Counted from the first letter of the stretch, positions 43,566 to 53,465 are shown. The stretch: 63,644 nucleotides of DNA from Lachnospiraceae bacterium (GCA_017391465.1 JAFOYH010000069.1:1-63644), one strand, 5' to 3'. A program made the numbers and translations. Notes: a model not told the origin generated them from the letters alone.

Positions 43566-44696
43566 ATGTATAAATTAATTACAACAGATGGACGAGCAAA
43601 ACGTGCAGAATTTGAAACCGTACATGGCACAATTCAGACACCGGTCTTTATGAACGTTGGTACGATTGCAGCGATTAAAGGTGCTGTTGCAACGACGGAT
43701 CTTCAGGAGATTAAAACGCAGGTGGAATTATCCAATACGTATCATTTGCATTTGCGTCCAGGCGATCAGGTTGTTAAAAAACTTGGCGGCCTTCATAAAT
43801 TTATGAACTGGGATAAACCGATTTTAACAGACTCTGGTGGATTTCAGGTGTTTTCATTGACAAATCTTCGAAAAATCAAAGAAGAAGGGGTTTATTTTAA
43901 CTCACATATTGATGGACATAAGATTTTCATGGGGCCGGAAGAAAGTATGCAGATCCAGTCCAATCTTGCATCAACCATTGCTATGGCCTTTGATGAGTGT
44001 CCACCAAGTAAAGCAACCAGAGAATATATACAGAAATCTGTAGATCGCACAACACGCTGGCTTCGAAGATGTAAGGACGAGATGGCACGTTTAAATAGTC
44101 TGCCAGATACGATCAACAAACATCAGATGCTTTTTGGTATTAACCAGGGTGGTGTTTTTACAGATATTCGTATTGAACATGCGAAAGCAATTGCAGAGTT
44201 AGATCTGGATGGATATGCTATTGGAGGTCTTGCAGTTGGTGAAACACATGAAGAGATGTATGAAGTTCTTGACGCAACGGTTCCTTATCTTCCACAGAAT
44301 AAACCAACATATTTAATGGGTGTAGGTACACCGGCGAATATTCTTGAAGCTGTTGATCGTGGTGTCGATTTCTTTGATTGTGTTTATCCATCAAGAAATG
44401 GTCGTCATGGACATGTATATACAAATCATGGCAAGTTAAATTTATTTAATGCGAAATTTGAATTAGATACACGTCCGATTGAAGAAGGATGTGGATGTCC
44501 GGCATGTAGAAACTATAGCCGCGCATATATACGACATCTCCTAAAAGCGAAAGAAATGCTTGGAATGCGTCTTTGCGTCTTGCACAATTTGTATTTTTAT
44601 AATACAATGATGGAGGAGATTCGGGCAGCAATCGAAGAACATCGATATGCTGAATATAAAAAGTCAAAGCTTGCAGGCTTTGAGATGAAAGAGTAA
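43566..44696 (+). CDS. tgt: tRNA-guanine transglycosylase
   Basis: 376 residues from ATG 43566 (GAGGGGG upstream; the earlier in-frame TTG is not needed). It exchanges G34 for preQ1 in GUN-anticodon tRNAs. Nucleophile and general-base regions are in DSGGFQVFSL and VDFFDCVYPSRNGRHG; the zinc ligands are in CGCPACRNYSRAYIRHL with the late His in LCVLHNLYF. yajC follows after 21 bp, a standard Firmicutes order. Confidence 0.95.
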   Translation: MYKLITTDGRAKRAEFETVHGTIQTPVFMNVGTIAAIKGAVATTDLQEIKTQVELSNTYHLHLRPGDQVVKKLGGLHKFMNWDKPILTDSGGFQVFSLTNLRKIKEEGVYFNSHIDGHKIFMGPEESMQIQSNLASTIAMAFDECPPSKATREYIQKSVDRTTRWLRRCKDEMARLNSLPDTINKHQMLFGINQGGVFTDIRIEHAKAIAELDLDGYAIGGLAVGETHEEMYEVLDATVPYLPQNKPTYLMGVGTPANILEAVDRGVDFFDCVYPSRNGRHGHVYTNHGKLNLFNAKFELDTRPIEEGCGCPACRNYSRAYIRHLLKAKEMLGMRLCVLHNLYFYNTMMEEIRAAIEEHRYAEYKKSKLAGFEMKE

Positions 44697-44717
44697 TCAT
44701 TTTAGGAGGAAATAATC

Positions 44718-45008
44718 ATGGGTGAAAATTACTGGTTATGGGTCGTTGGATTATTAGTTATTTACGGCGTCGTATTATACTTCTTATCCATTCGTCCACA
44801 GAAAAAGAAAGAAAAAGAGATGCAGGCTATGCTTGATGCGATTGAAGTCGGCGATAGTATTGAAACAACAGCAGGTTTCTTTGGTGTTGTCATTGATGTT
44901 AGCGGGGATATCTTAATCGTAGAATTTGGCGGAGACAGACATTGTCGTATTCCTATGAGAAAACAGGCAGTTGTTTCTATTGAAAAAGCAAATGCAGTTG
45001 AAGATTAA
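44718..45008 (+). CDS. yajC: Preprotein translocase subunit YajC
   Basis: 96 residues: one N-terminal membrane helix (WLWVVGLLVIYGVVLYFLS), the SIRPQKKKEKE basic turn, and the small soluble domain (GDSIETTAGFFGVVIDV). It is an accessory of the SecDF holotranslocon. AGGAGG lies before ATG 44718. secD/secF are not adjacent. Confidence 0.93.
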   Translation: MGENYWLWVVGLLVIYGVVLYFLSIRPQKKKEKEMQAMLDAIEVGDSIETTAGFFGVVIDVSGDILIVEFGGDRHCRIPMRKQAVVSIEKANAVED

Positions 45009-45017
45009 TTAAAAATT

Positions 45018-45049
45018 AAGGAGTTTTGCGAAAGCAAAGCTCCTTTTTT
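45018..45049 (+). terminator. Intrinsic terminator after yajC
   Basis: A 12-bp stem with one wobble (45018-45029 with 45034-45045), GAAA tetraloop, T-run. Confidence 0.85.
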
Positions 45050-45080
45050 GATGATATAAAAATATATTTGATGAAAGATT

Positions 45081-45920
45081 TTATAAAGAAGAACGTAATT
45101 GTTCCAATACATCATATGGAATCACGAGATTACCTCGTCCTTTTCCAATCTGAATATGCGGTTTAATATTTCCATGAAAATCCGATCCGCCGGAGTGAAG
45201 AAGTCCATATTGATCTGCAAGGCGTTTCATGTCTCTATGATCCGCATCGGAAAAAGTGCTGTAATAAGTTTCTATGCCTTGCAGGCCATAAGATTTCAAT
45301 TCCTCGATACATTGAATAAGTTCAGAACGTGTGAATTTATAGGTCAACGGATGGGCCAGGATGGCTACACCACCATTATCTCGAATGGCACGAATGGCAT
45401 CCTTTGGTGTTATGCCTGTTTTTTGTACAAAGAATGGCATGCCAGGAGAGAGATATTTGTCGAAGGCTTCATCGATGGAGTCTATATATCCTATGTGTAG
45501 AAGATAGCGGGCAAGATTGGCACGGGTAATGACACCGTCGCCTTCAAATGCACGCAGCTTGTCCATTGTAATATCTATGCCTGCAGCCTGCATTTTTTTT
45601 AGCATCCGTTGGTTTCTTTTCTCACGGATGTTACGAAAATCTTCCAGACGTGCATGGAGTTTTTGGTCATTGATGTTTAAAAATAATCCAACAATATGCA
45701 CTTCAAGATTTTTATAAAATGCGGATAATTCAATACCTGGAATACATTCGATACCAAGTTGTCTGGCTGTATCCATGGCTTCTCTGACGCCATGGATCGT
45801 ATCATGATCGGTCAGAGCAACGGCTGAAAGTCCGGCATCTTTTGCGGCCTGCATCACTTTTGAAGGACTAAGACTTCCATCGGATGCACAAGAATGGGTA
45901 TGAAGATCAATACGCTGCAT
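45081..45920 (-). CDS. PHP-domain phosphoesterase (RNase AM / nucleoside bisphosphatase type)
   Basis: 279 residues from ATG 45920 (AAAGGAG upstream on the minus strand; the ATG at 45938 overlaps that site). The PHP motifs are RIDLHTHSCASDGSLSP, ALTDHDTIHG, GIELSA, ILAHPLTY and SDFHG. Proteins of this type hydrolyse 3',5'-nucleoside bisphosphates or trim RNA 5' ends. The exact substrate is not fixed by sequence. Confidence 0.9.
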   Translation of the reverse strand: MQRIDLHTHSCASDGSLSPSKVMQAAKDAGLSAVALTDHDTIHGVREAMDTARQLGIECIPGIELSAFYKNLEVHIVGLFLNINDQKLHARLEDFRNIREKRNQRMLKKMQAAGIDITMDKLRAFEGDGVITRANLARYLLHIGYIDSIDEAFDKYLSPGMPFFVQKTGITPKDAIRAIRDNGGVAILAHPLTYKFTRSELIQCIEELKSYGLQGIETYYSTFSDADHRDMKRLADQYGLLHSGGSDFHGNIKPHIQIGKGRGNLVIPYDVLEQLRSSL

Positions 45921-46007
45921 AGCTAAAACTCCTTTCATATATTTAGTATAGCATTATTTTCATAGAAATGACATATAGTTTATCAAGGATTTTGGACGAG
46001 GAAACGA

Positions 46008-46364
46008 ATGAAAGACTATGCATGGTCGTTTATTAAAGCAATGATTTTAAGTTACATTTTATCGGCAGTGTCGCTCTTTGTCCTGGCGTTTCTTTTATAT
46101 CAATGGGATATTAAGGAAGAACATTTACATTTGGGAATGCTTGGGATTTATGTGATTGCCTGTTTGGGCGGAGGTTTTTATGTCGGACGGAAAATACAAA
46201 AACGTCAGTTTTTATGGGGGTTGTTTGTAGGGCTTCTCTATTTTAGTATTCATATGGGTGGTGTGATCGCCATGGAGGGCATGTATTCAATGCATATTGT
46301 ACCAACAACAGCATTGGCGCTTCTTTGTATGGGGAGCGGTATGATGGGGGGGTTGCTGAGTTAG
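46008..46364 (+). CDS. TIGR04086-family membrane protein
   Basis: 118 residues, four membrane helices in two Gly-rich pairs (CLGGGFYVGRKIQKRQFLWGLFVGLLYF). This small family is found in Clostridia, usually close to the SCIFF locus as here, but its role is unknown. An AGGAAACG sequence precedes ATG 46008. Confidence 0.8.
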   Translation: MKDYAWSFIKAMILSYILSAVSLFVLAFLLYQWDIKEEHLHLGMLGIYVIACLGGGFYVGRKIQKRQFLWGLFVGLLYFSIHMGGVIAMEGMYSMHIVPTTALALLCMGSGMMGGLLS

Positions 46365-46460
46365 AAAAAGTTATGATATTACAGTTTTAAAAAATACTTT
46401 TAAATCTGAAATAACTATGATATAATAAACCATGTTATATTAGACAAAGGAGGCCTTCTA

Positions 46461-46604
46461 ATGAAACATATTAAATCTTTAAACACACGTTCCTTAAAGA
46501 ATTCTATGGTTAAAGGCGGATGTGGCGAATGCCAGACATCTTGTCAGTCAGCTTGTAAAACATCCTGTACAGTAGGAAATCAGAGCTGTGAAAACAACAA
46601 ATAA
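46461..46604 (+). CDS. scfA: SCIFF six-cysteine peptide precursor
   Basis: 47 residues, too short for ordinary gene calling; CAAAGGAGG lies before ATG 46461. The leader MKHIKSLNTRSLKNS is followed by a core with six Cys at 21, 24, 28, 32, 36 and 43, the defining SCIFF pattern. The maturase gene follows. A TATAAT-like sequence lies about 35 bases upstream. It is an almost universal ribosomal peptide of Clostridia, crosslinked by its maturase (Cys-Thr thioethers in studied cases); the role of the mature product is unknown. Confidence 0.95.
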   Translation: MKHIKSLNTRSLKNSMVKGGCGECQTSCQSACKTSCTVGNQSCENNK

Positions 46605-46609
46605 TTCAT

Positions 46610-46645
46610 AAGCAGCGGGTTAGTCAGCTAAGCCGCTGCTTTGTT
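46610..46645 (+). terminator. Hairpin between the SCIFF peptide and its maturase
   Basis: An outer 9-bp stem (AAGCAGCGG 46610-46618 with CCGCTGCTT 46633-46641) and an inner TTAG/CTAA stem, followed by TGTTATT. Probably a partial terminator that makes peptide mRNA exceed maturase mRNA. Confidence 0.75.
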
Positions 46646-46679
46646 ATTCAGAGAGAGCAGAATAAGGAGAAATTTAAAC

Positions 46680-48044
46680 GTGGTACATCAATATAAAAAC
46701 AATGGATATAATATTGTGCTCGATGTGAACAGTGGTTCTGTTCATGTTGTTGACGATTTAGTATATGATATTATTGCTTTGTATGAACAGAATTCTTTGG
46801 AAGAAATCGTTGCAAAGCTTTCAGATAAATATGCAGAAACAGATCTTCGTGAAGCTTATGGAGAAATTGAAGAACTGGTTCAGGCAGAATGCCTGTTTAC
46901 AAAGGATATTTATAGAGATTATATTTTTGATTTTAAACGCAGACCAACGGTGGTGAAGGCGTTGTGTTTACATATTGCTCATGATTGCAACCTTGCATGC
47001 AAATATTGTTTTGCGGAAGAAGGTGAATATCATGGACGCAGAGCCTTGATGAGTTTTGAGGTTGGTAAAAAGGCTTTGGATTTCCTTATTGCCAATTCGG
47101 GTTCCAGAAGAAATCTTGAAGTGGACTTTTTTGGCGGGGAACCGCTTATGAATTTTGACGTGGTGAAACAGTTAGTGGCTTATGGACGCGAACAGGAAAA
47201 ACTTCACGACAAAAAGTTCCGTTTCACATTGACAACGAATGGTGTTCTTTTAAATCAGGATATCATTGATTTTGCCAACAAAGAAATGGGTAATGTGGTT
47301 TTAAGCTGTGACGGAAGAAAAGAGGTTAATGACTTTATGCGTCCATTCCGTGGAGGTCAGGGAAGTTATGATCGTATTATGCCTAAGTTTAAACAGGTAG
47401 CAGAGAGTCGTAATCAGAATAACTATTACATCCGTGGTACATTTACCCACTTTAACACAGATTTTGCAGCGGATGTCTTAAGCCTTGCTGATGAAGGTTT
47501 TAAACAGATTTCCGTGGAACCGGTTGTTGCACCAGATACAGAAGATTATGCAATTAAAGAATCCGATCTTCCAAAGATTATGGAAGAATATGATAAGCTT
47601 GCACAAGAAATGTTGAAACGTGAAAAAGAAGGTAAAGGATTTAACTTCTTCCATTTTATGATTGATCTTTCAGGTGGACCATGCGTGGCAAAACGTCTTT
47701 CGGGCTGTGGTTCGGGTACGGAATATCTTGCTGTGACACCTTGGGGAGATTTTTATCCATGTCATCAGTTTGTTGGTCAGGAAGAATTTCTTATGGGCAA
47801 TGTGGATGACGGTATTGTCCGTAAAGATCTTCAGGATGAATTTAAGTGCTGTAATGTGTATGCACGCGAAAAATGTAACGAATGTTTTGCTAAGTTCTAC
47901 TGCAGTGGCGGTTGTGCAGCGAATGCTTATAATTTCACAGGTAAGATTACAGAAACATATGATATTGGATGTGAAATGATGCGTAAACGTGTTGAATGTG
48001 CCATCATGTTAAAAGCAGCCAGAGCAGAGGCAGAAGAGAATTAA
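46680..48044 (+). CDS. scfB: SCIFF maturase, radical SAM/SPASM
   Basis: 454 residues from GTG 46680, chosen because AAGGAG lies 10 bases upstream. N-terminal RRE-like region (VLDVNSGSVHVVDDLVYDII) binds the peptide leader. The radical SAM motif CNLACKYC lies near 103-110, and the SPASM domain Cys set near the end (CVAKRLSGCGSGTEY; CNECFAKFYCSGGCAANAYN; GCEMM). It forms thioether crosslinks in the SCIFF peptide. Confidence 0.94.
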   Translation: MVHQYKNNGYNIVLDVNSGSVHVVDDLVYDIIALYEQNSLEEIVAKLSDKYAETDLREAYGEIEELVQAECLFTKDIYRDYIFDFKRRPTVVKALCLHIAHDCNLACKYCFAEEGEYHGRRALMSFEVGKKALDFLIANSGSRRNLEVDFFGGEPLMNFDVVKQLVAYGREQEKLHDKKFRFTLTTNGVLLNQDIIDFANKEMGNVVLSCDGRKEVNDFMRPFRGGQGSYDRIMPKFKQVAESRNQNNYYIRGTFTHFNTDFAADVLSLADEGFKQISVEPVVAPDTEDYAIKESDLPKIMEEYDKLAQEMLKREKEGKGFNFFHFMIDLSGGPCVAKRLSGCGSGTEYLAVTPWGDFYPCHQFVGQEEFLMGNVDDGIVRKDLQDEFKCCNVYAREKCNECFAKFYCSGGCAANAYNFTGKITETYDIGCEMMRKRVECAIMLKAARAEAEEN

Positions 48045-48073
48045 ACTCAATAGAGTATGTTTAGATGACAGAG

Positions 48074-48106
48074 ACTCTGCGGAATCATATTCCGCGGAGT
48101 TTTTTC
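48074..48106 (+). terminator. Intrinsic terminator after the SCIFF maturase
   Basis: A 12-bp stem with one wobble (48074-48085 with 48089-48100), 3-nt loop, TTTTTT. Confidence 0.85.
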
Positions 48107-48126
48107 ATTATAAGAAACGAGGCAGT

Positions 48127-49914
48127 ATGGAAAAATGGATGATGGCCGCAAAGAAGGCAGATTTTAACCAGATTGGACAAACATATCATGTAAGTCCGAT
48201 ACTGGCACGAATTATGGTGAATCGCGGATTAAAAACAGATGAAGAATTTCGAAAATATTTATATGGCAGCCTGGATGATCTACACGATCCGAAGATGATG
48301 AAAGATATGGTTAAAGGTGTCCGTCTTTTAACAGAATTTATTCGAAAAAAAGAAGAGATCTGTATAGCCAGCGACTTTGATGTAGATGGTGTTTTTTCGG
48401 GTTATATTTTATGGCAGGGTATTTGTAGTGCAGGAGGCAAAGCTTATGTCGAGGCACCGGACCGTGTCTGTGAAGGTTATGGACTTAATGAACGTATAGT
48501 TCGCGAAGCACATGAACGCGGAGCAAAGTGTATCTTAACCTGTGATAATGGCATTGCGGCACTGGATGCGATCACGCTTGCCAAGACGCTTGGAATGACG
48601 GTGATCGTTACAGATCATCATGAGGTCATTTATCGCAGTGAAATGGACGAAAATGGAAAAGAACAGCGCATATTTCAGCTTCCATGTGCGGATGCAGTGA
48701 TTGATCCAAAACAGGAAGATTGTCCGTATCCGTTTAAAGGTCTTTGTGGAGCAGGTGTTGCTTATAAATTGATCGAATTATTATATGAAAAATTTGACAT
48801 TCAAAAAGACAGATTATATGAACTGATTCCATTTGCAGCCATTGCGACAGTGGCGGATGTGATGGATCTGGTCGATGAGAATCGTATTTTAGTGAAACAG
48901 GGGCTAAAGCGTCTGGTAGATACAAAACATTTGGGATTACAGGCCGTTATACGACATAGTGGCCTGAATAAAGATTATATTTCAGCCTATCATATAGGTT
49001 TTGTGATTGGACCATGTTTTAATGCAGCGGGTCGTCTGGATTCTGCGGATATGGCGATTCGACTTTTGCAGACAGACAATGTGGAAGAAGCGGAGCGTCT
49101 GGCTGCAGAACTTGTTGAACTCAATCAGAGTCGTAAAGAAATGACAGTGCTTGGATATGAACGGGCTGTGGCAATGATTGAAGCCCAGCATTTGAATCAG
49201 GATCCGGTCATGATTCTGTGTCTGGAAGGATGCCATGAAAGTCTGGTGGGAATCATTGCCGGACGTCTGAAAGAGAAATATCATCGACCAGTGATTGTGG
49301 GGGTCGAAACGGAGTCTGGAATCAAGGCATCAGGGAGATCCATCGAAGCGTATCCGATGTATGAAAAATTGAATGCGTTCCGAGAATTATTTGAACGTTT
49401 TGGCGGGCACGCTATGGCAGCCGGAATGACTTTCAAAAAAGATAATCTTCCGATTTTAAGATCTGTATTAAATCAGAACTGTGGATTAACAGAGGAGAAT
49501 TTGACACCGGTTATTCATATTGATGTGCCGATGCCTATCGATTATGTCAGTGAAAGTTTTATTCAGGAATTAGAGCTTTTGGAACCTTTTGGAAAAGCCA
49601 ATACGAAACCGATTTTTGCGGAACGTCATTTTCAGGTGTTAAGAGCAACTGTTATTGGGAAGAATCGAAATGTATTAAAAATGCAAGTACGAAATGATAC
49701 AGGTATTCGTATGGAAGCACTGTATTTTGGGGACATCGATCGATTTGACGCTTATGTGGAAGAACAATATGGTATTGAGAATAAAAAACGTATGTATGCA
49801 GGCGTGTCAAATCCTGTTGATCTGGCATTTACGTATTATCCATCTGTTAATGAATATATGGGACGCCGGACATTGCAGATTATTGTTCAGAATTTCCAGA
49901 GAATTCGACGTTAA
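48127..49914 (+). CDS. recJ: Single-stranded-DNA-specific exonuclease RecJ
   Basis: 595 residues. The DHH phosphoesterase motifs appear as ASDFDVDGVFSGY (near 80), LTCDNGIAA, VTDHHEV and FAAIATVADVMDL; DHHA1 and the OB-fold region follow (SGRSIEAYPMYEKL, FGGHAMAAGMTF). It is a 5'-3' exonuclease in recombination and mismatch repair. It heads a run recJ-apt-relA, the usual Firmicutes order. Confidence 0.93.
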   Translation: MEKWMMAAKKADFNQIGQTYHVSPILARIMVNRGLKTDEEFRKYLYGSLDDLHDPKMMKDMVKGVRLLTEFIRKKEEICIASDFDVDGVFSGYILWQGICSAGGKAYVEAPDRVCEGYGLNERIVREAHERGAKCILTCDNGIAALDAITLAKTLGMTVIVTDHHEVIYRSEMDENGKEQRIFQLPCADAVIDPKQEDCPYPFKGLCGAGVAYKLIELLYEKFDIQKDRLYELIPFAAIATVADVMDLVDENRILVKQGLKRLVDTKHLGLQAVIRHSGLNKDYISAYHIGFVIGPCFNAAGRLDSADMAIRLLQTDNVEEAERLAAELVELNQSRKEMTVLGYERAVAMIEAQHLNQDPVMILCLEGCHESLVGIIAGRLKEKYHRPVIVGVETESGIKASGRSIEAYPMYEKLNAFRELFERFGGHAMAAGMTFKKDNLPILRSVLNQNCGLTEENLTPVIHIDVPMPIDYVSESFIQELELLEPFGKANTKPIFAERHFQVLRATVIGKNRNVLKMQVRNDTGIRMEALYFGDIDRFDAYVEEQYGIENKKRMYAGVSNPVDLAFTYYPSVNEYMGRRTLQIIVQNFQRIRR

Positions 49915-49985
49915 TTGTTGTTTTTTAGGGATTAGATGTGATACAATGAAAATTAACCTATCAGTTGAGGAGCGTGGGATTTGGG

Positions 49986-50510
49986 ATGAAAAAAGTCGAA
50001 GATTATGTAGTAACGATTCCGGATTTTCCAGAACCGGGAATTATGTTTAGAGATGTAACAAGTGTTTTGCAGGATGCCGACGGTTTAGTGTTGGCAATCG
50101 ATGAATTAATGAAGAAATTGGAAAGTGTAGAGTTTGATGTGATTGCCGGAGCAGAATCCAGAGGATTCATTTTCGGAATGCCTTTAGCATACAATCTCCA
50201 TAAACCATTTATTCCAATCCGTAAAAAAGGAAAACTGCCTAGAGAAACGGTTTCCGTTTCCTATGCTTTAGAATATGGAACAGCAGAAATTGAAATTCAT
50301 AAAGATGCAATCAAACCGGGACAGAAGGTTGTATTGATCGATGATCTTATGGCCACTGGTGGTACAGCAAAAGCCATGATCGAGTTGGTGGAAAGCCTTG
50401 GAGGGGTTGTTGTAAAGAATCTTTTCCTTATGGAATTGGCTGGCCTGAATGGCCGTGCGCAGCTTGAAGGTTATGACACGAGTTCCGTCATTGTATACGA
50501 AGGAAAGTAG
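49986..50510 (+). CDS. apt: Adenine phosphoribosyltransferase
   Basis: 174 residues from ATG 49986. The ribosome site is unclear: GAGGAG at 49966-49971 would also suit a GTG at 49974. It makes AMP from adenine and PRPP. Motifs: IPDFPEPGIMFRD, AGAESRGFIFG, RKKGKLPRETVS, and the PRPP loop VVLIDDLMATGGTAKA. The stop lies 8 bases before relA. Confidence 0.93.
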   Translation: MKKVEDYVVTIPDFPEPGIMFRDVTSVLQDADGLVLAIDELMKKLESVEFDVIAGAESRGFIFGMPLAYNLHKPFIPIRKKGKLPRETVSVSYALEYGTAEIEIHKDAIKPGQKVVLIDDLMATGGTAKAMIELVESLGGVVVKNLFLMELAGLNGRAQLEGYDTSSVIVYEGK

Positions 50511-50517
50511 GGATTTT

Positions 50518-52815
50518 ATGCAGAAAGTTTATGATGTGGATATTATCGCGGATGATCGTGATAATCCTCATAAGAAAGATTTTATACCTCCCGAGATACT
50601 GTATGCGGAACTGATTGAAAAAGTAAAAAAATATCATCCTTCCGATGATGTGTCTCTGATTGAAAAAGCGTTTAACATTGCTAACGTGGCACATGAAGGA
50701 CAGCTTCGTAAATCCGGTGAGCCTTATATTATTCATCCGATTTGTGTTGCAACGATTCTTGCAGATTTGGAATTGGATAAAGAAACGATTGTTAGTGGTC
50801 TGCTTCACGATGTTGTGGAAGATACGATCATGACATTGGAAGAAATTTCGGAACAGTTTGGTCATGAGGTAGCTATTATTGTTGATGGTGTTACCAAATT
50901 GGGTCAGTTATCTTATTCTCCGGATAAAGTAGAAGTTCAGGCAGAAAATCTTCGAAAGATGTTTTTGGCGATGGCGAAAGATATCCGGGTTATTTTGGTT
51001 AAGCTTGCCGATAGACTTCATAATATGCGCACACTGCAGTTCATGAAGCCGGAAAAGCAGAAGGAAAAAGCGCGTGAAACCATGGATATTTATGCGCCGA
51101 TCGCTCAGCGTCTTGGTATTTCTAAAATTAAGATTGAGCTGGATGACTTGTCTCTTCGATATTTGAAACCAGATGCTTATTATGATCTTGCCCACAATAT
51201 TGCTTCTAAAAAAAGTGAGAGAGAAGCATTTGTCCGATCGATTGTTGATGAAGTGGAGAAACATATGCAGGATGGAGGCATTGAAGCTGAAGTTACAGGT
51301 CGTGTCAAACATTTCTTTAGTATTTATCGAAAGATGGTGAATCAGGATAAGACACTGGAACAGATTTATGACTTGTTTGCTGTACGTATTATTGTAGATT
51401 CTTTAAAAGACTGTTATGCGGCACTTGGTCTGATCCATGAAATGTATACACCAATTCCGGGACGTTTTAAAGACTACATTGCTATGCCAAAGTCTAATAT
51501 GTATCAGTCTTTGCATACTACATTGATTGGGCCAACCGGTGTACCATTTGAAATTCAGATTCGTACATTTGAAATGCATAAGACGGCGGAATATGGTATT
51601 GCGGCTCATTGGAAATATAAAGAAGATCCGAATGGAAAGAATGTGGAAAACAGTGAAGAGGCCAAACTTACATGGCTTCGTCAGATTCTTGAATGGCAGA
51701 GGGATATGTCTGATAATCAGGAATTTATGGGGATGCTTAAAAATGATTTGGATTTATTCTCTGAAAGTGTTTACTGTTTTACACCAACCGGTGATGTGAA
51801 GGAAATGCCTGCAGGTTCCACACCGATTGACTTTGCTTATAGCATTCATAGTGCGGTAGGTAACAAGATGGTAGGTGCCAGAGTCAATGGAAAGCTTGTA
51901 ACCATCGATTATAAGATTAAAAATGGCGATCGTATAGAAATTATTACATCGCAAAACTCAAGAGGTCCGAGCCGTGACTGGTTGAATATTGTTAAGAGCA
52001 CTCAGGCAAAGAACAAGATTAATCAGTGGTTTAAGACCGAGTTCAAGGCAGATAATATCCAAAAAGGAAAAGATCAGCTTGAACGCTATTGTAAAGCTAA
52101 AGGTATCGTTATAGGCGATATCATGAAGAACGAATACATGGAGAGTGTTATTCGTAAATATGGTTTCCGTGACTGGGATGCAGTCCTTGCAGCGGTTGGT
52201 CATGGAGGCTTAAAAGAAGGTCAGGTTATCAACCGTTTGGTTGAAGAAGATAATAAGAAGAAAAAGAAAAATGTGACAGATACACAGATTCTTAAAAATA
52301 TTGCAGAAGTGAACAAGAAACCACAGGAAAATCGTTCGGGAAAAAAGGCGAAGAGTGGTATTGTTGTTCGTGGTATTGATGATGTGGCTGTTCGTTTTTC
52401 GAGATGTTGTAATCCGGTTCCAGGTGATGAGATCATCGGTTTTGTTACCCGCGGTCGTGGGGTATCCATTCATCGTACAGACTGTGTCAATATGATCAAT
52501 ATCAGCGAAGCAGATCGAGAACGACTTCTGGATGCGGAATGGCTTGCCAGTGAAGATGAGTCTACAGGTAAGTTATACAGTGCTGAAATTAACATCTATG
52601 TTACTGACAAAGTCGGCGTATTGGTGGATGTGGCCAAAGTTCTTCAGGAAAATGAAATCAATGTGACCGCCATGTCCAGCCGTGCAGCAAAGAATAACAC
52701 GGCAACTATCAGTGTCAGCTTTGAAGTACGCAGTGTAACTCAGTTAAACAAAGTGATTGATAAGCTGAGAAATCTTGAATGTGTTTATGACATTGAACGA
52801 ACAACAGGAGGTTGA
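50518..52815 (+). CDS. relA: Bifunctional (p)ppGpp synthetase/hydrolase
   Basis: 765 residues from ATG 50518 (TAGGGATTTT upstream). Domains in order: HD hydrolase (HPICVATILADLELD, LLHDVVEDT), synthetase (RIIVDSLKDCYAALG, KDYIAMPKSNMYQSLHT), TGS (CFTPTGDVKEMPAGSTPIDFAY), a Cys-containing zinc-finger-type region (RCCNPVPGDEIIG) and a C-terminal ACT domain. The HD residues look intact, so both making and degrading the alarmone is expected (Rel type). Confidence 0.95.
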   Translation: MQKVYDVDIIADDRDNPHKKDFIPPEILYAELIEKVKKYHPSDDVSLIEKAFNIANVAHEGQLRKSGEPYIIHPICVATILADLELDKETIVSGLLHDVVEDTIMTLEEISEQFGHEVAIIVDGVTKLGQLSYSPDKVEVQAENLRKMFLAMAKDIRVILVKLADRLHNMRTLQFMKPEKQKEKARETMDIYAPIAQRLGISKIKIELDDLSLRYLKPDAYYDLAHNIASKKSEREAFVRSIVDEVEKHMQDGGIEAEVTGRVKHFFSIYRKMVNQDKTLEQIYDLFAVRIIVDSLKDCYAALGLIHEMYTPIPGRFKDYIAMPKSNMYQSLHTTLIGPTGVPFEIQIRTFEMHKTAEYGIAAHWKYKEDPNGKNVENSEEAKLTWLRQILEWQRDMSDNQEFMGMLKNDLDLFSESVYCFTPTGDVKEMPAGSTPIDFAYSIHSAVGNKMVGARVNGKLVTIDYKIKNGDRIEIITSQNSRGPSRDWLNIVKSTQAKNKINQWFKTEFKADNIQKGKDQLERYCKAKGIVIGDIMKNEYMESVIRKYGFRDWDAVLAAVGHGGLKEGQVINRLVEEDNKKKKKNVTDTQILKNIAEVNKKPQENRSGKKAKSGIVVRGIDDVAVRFSRCCNPVPGDEIIGFVTRGRGVSIHRTDCVNMINISEADRERLLDAEWLASEDESTGKLYSAEINIYVTDKVGVLVDVAKVLQENEINVTAMSSRAAKNNTATISVSFEVRSVTQLNKVIDKLRNLECVYDIERTTGG

Positions 52816-52819
52816 TCCC

Positions 52820-53449
52820 ATGAATATTGCAATCCGAATGATGGTCCTTGGACCTGTTCAGACTAATTGCTTTTTCTTAATCAATGAAGATACAAAAGAA
52901 GTGCTGATCATTGATCCGGCAGATCGTGCACAGCGTATTATCGAATGGATAAACAGTGAACATCTGAAACCGGTTGCCATTTTACTTACACATGGTCATT
53001 TTGATCACATTTTGGCAGTAGATGCGGTAAAAAAAGAATACGGTATTTCTGTATACGCAAGTCGTGATGAGGTGGAAGTATTGGCGAAGCCGCAATTGAA
53101 TGTTTCAACGATGATGGGTATGCGTTTGTCTATGCAGGCAGATGAACTTTTTAAGGATGGTGACATTCTTGAGCTGGCTGGCATGAAACTTCAGGTTATT
53201 GCTACACCGGGTCATACCATCGGCAGCGTGTGCTTCTATCTTGAAGAAGAAAAGATGCTCATCAGTGGAGATACACTTTTCTGTGCTTCCGTCGGACGTA
53301 CAGATTTTCCAACAGGAAGCAGCCGTCAATTGGTTGAATCCATCAAAACACGTCTTTTTGTATTGCCGGATGATACTGCTGTATTCCCAGGCCATAATGA
53401 TATGACAAGTATTGGTTATGAAAAGTTACACAATCCATTTATTTATTAA
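52820..53449 (+). CDS. MBL-fold hydrolase, GloB-like
   Basis: 209 residues from ATG 52820 with AGGAGGTTGA before it, four bases after relA. THGHFDHI and ATPGHTIGSVCF give the metal ligands; SGDTLFCASVGRTDFP and FPGHNDMTSIG complete the hydroxyacylglutathione-hydrolase-like pattern. Most Clostridia lack glutathione, so another thioester or a general detoxification role is likely. relA-MBL-hemZ is a conserved order. Confidence 0.9.
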   Translation: MNIAIRMMVLGPVQTNCFFLINEDTKEVLIIDPADRAQRIIEWINSEHLKPVAILLTHGHFDHILAVDAVKKEYGISVYASRDEVEVLAKPQLNVSTMMGMRLSMQADELFKDGDILELAGMKLQVIATPGHTIGSVCFYLEEEKMLISGDTLFCASVGRTDFPTGSSRQLVESIKTRLFVLPDDTAVFPGHNDMTSIGYEKLHNPFIY

Positions 53450-53465
53450 TGAGTGATGTAAAACG

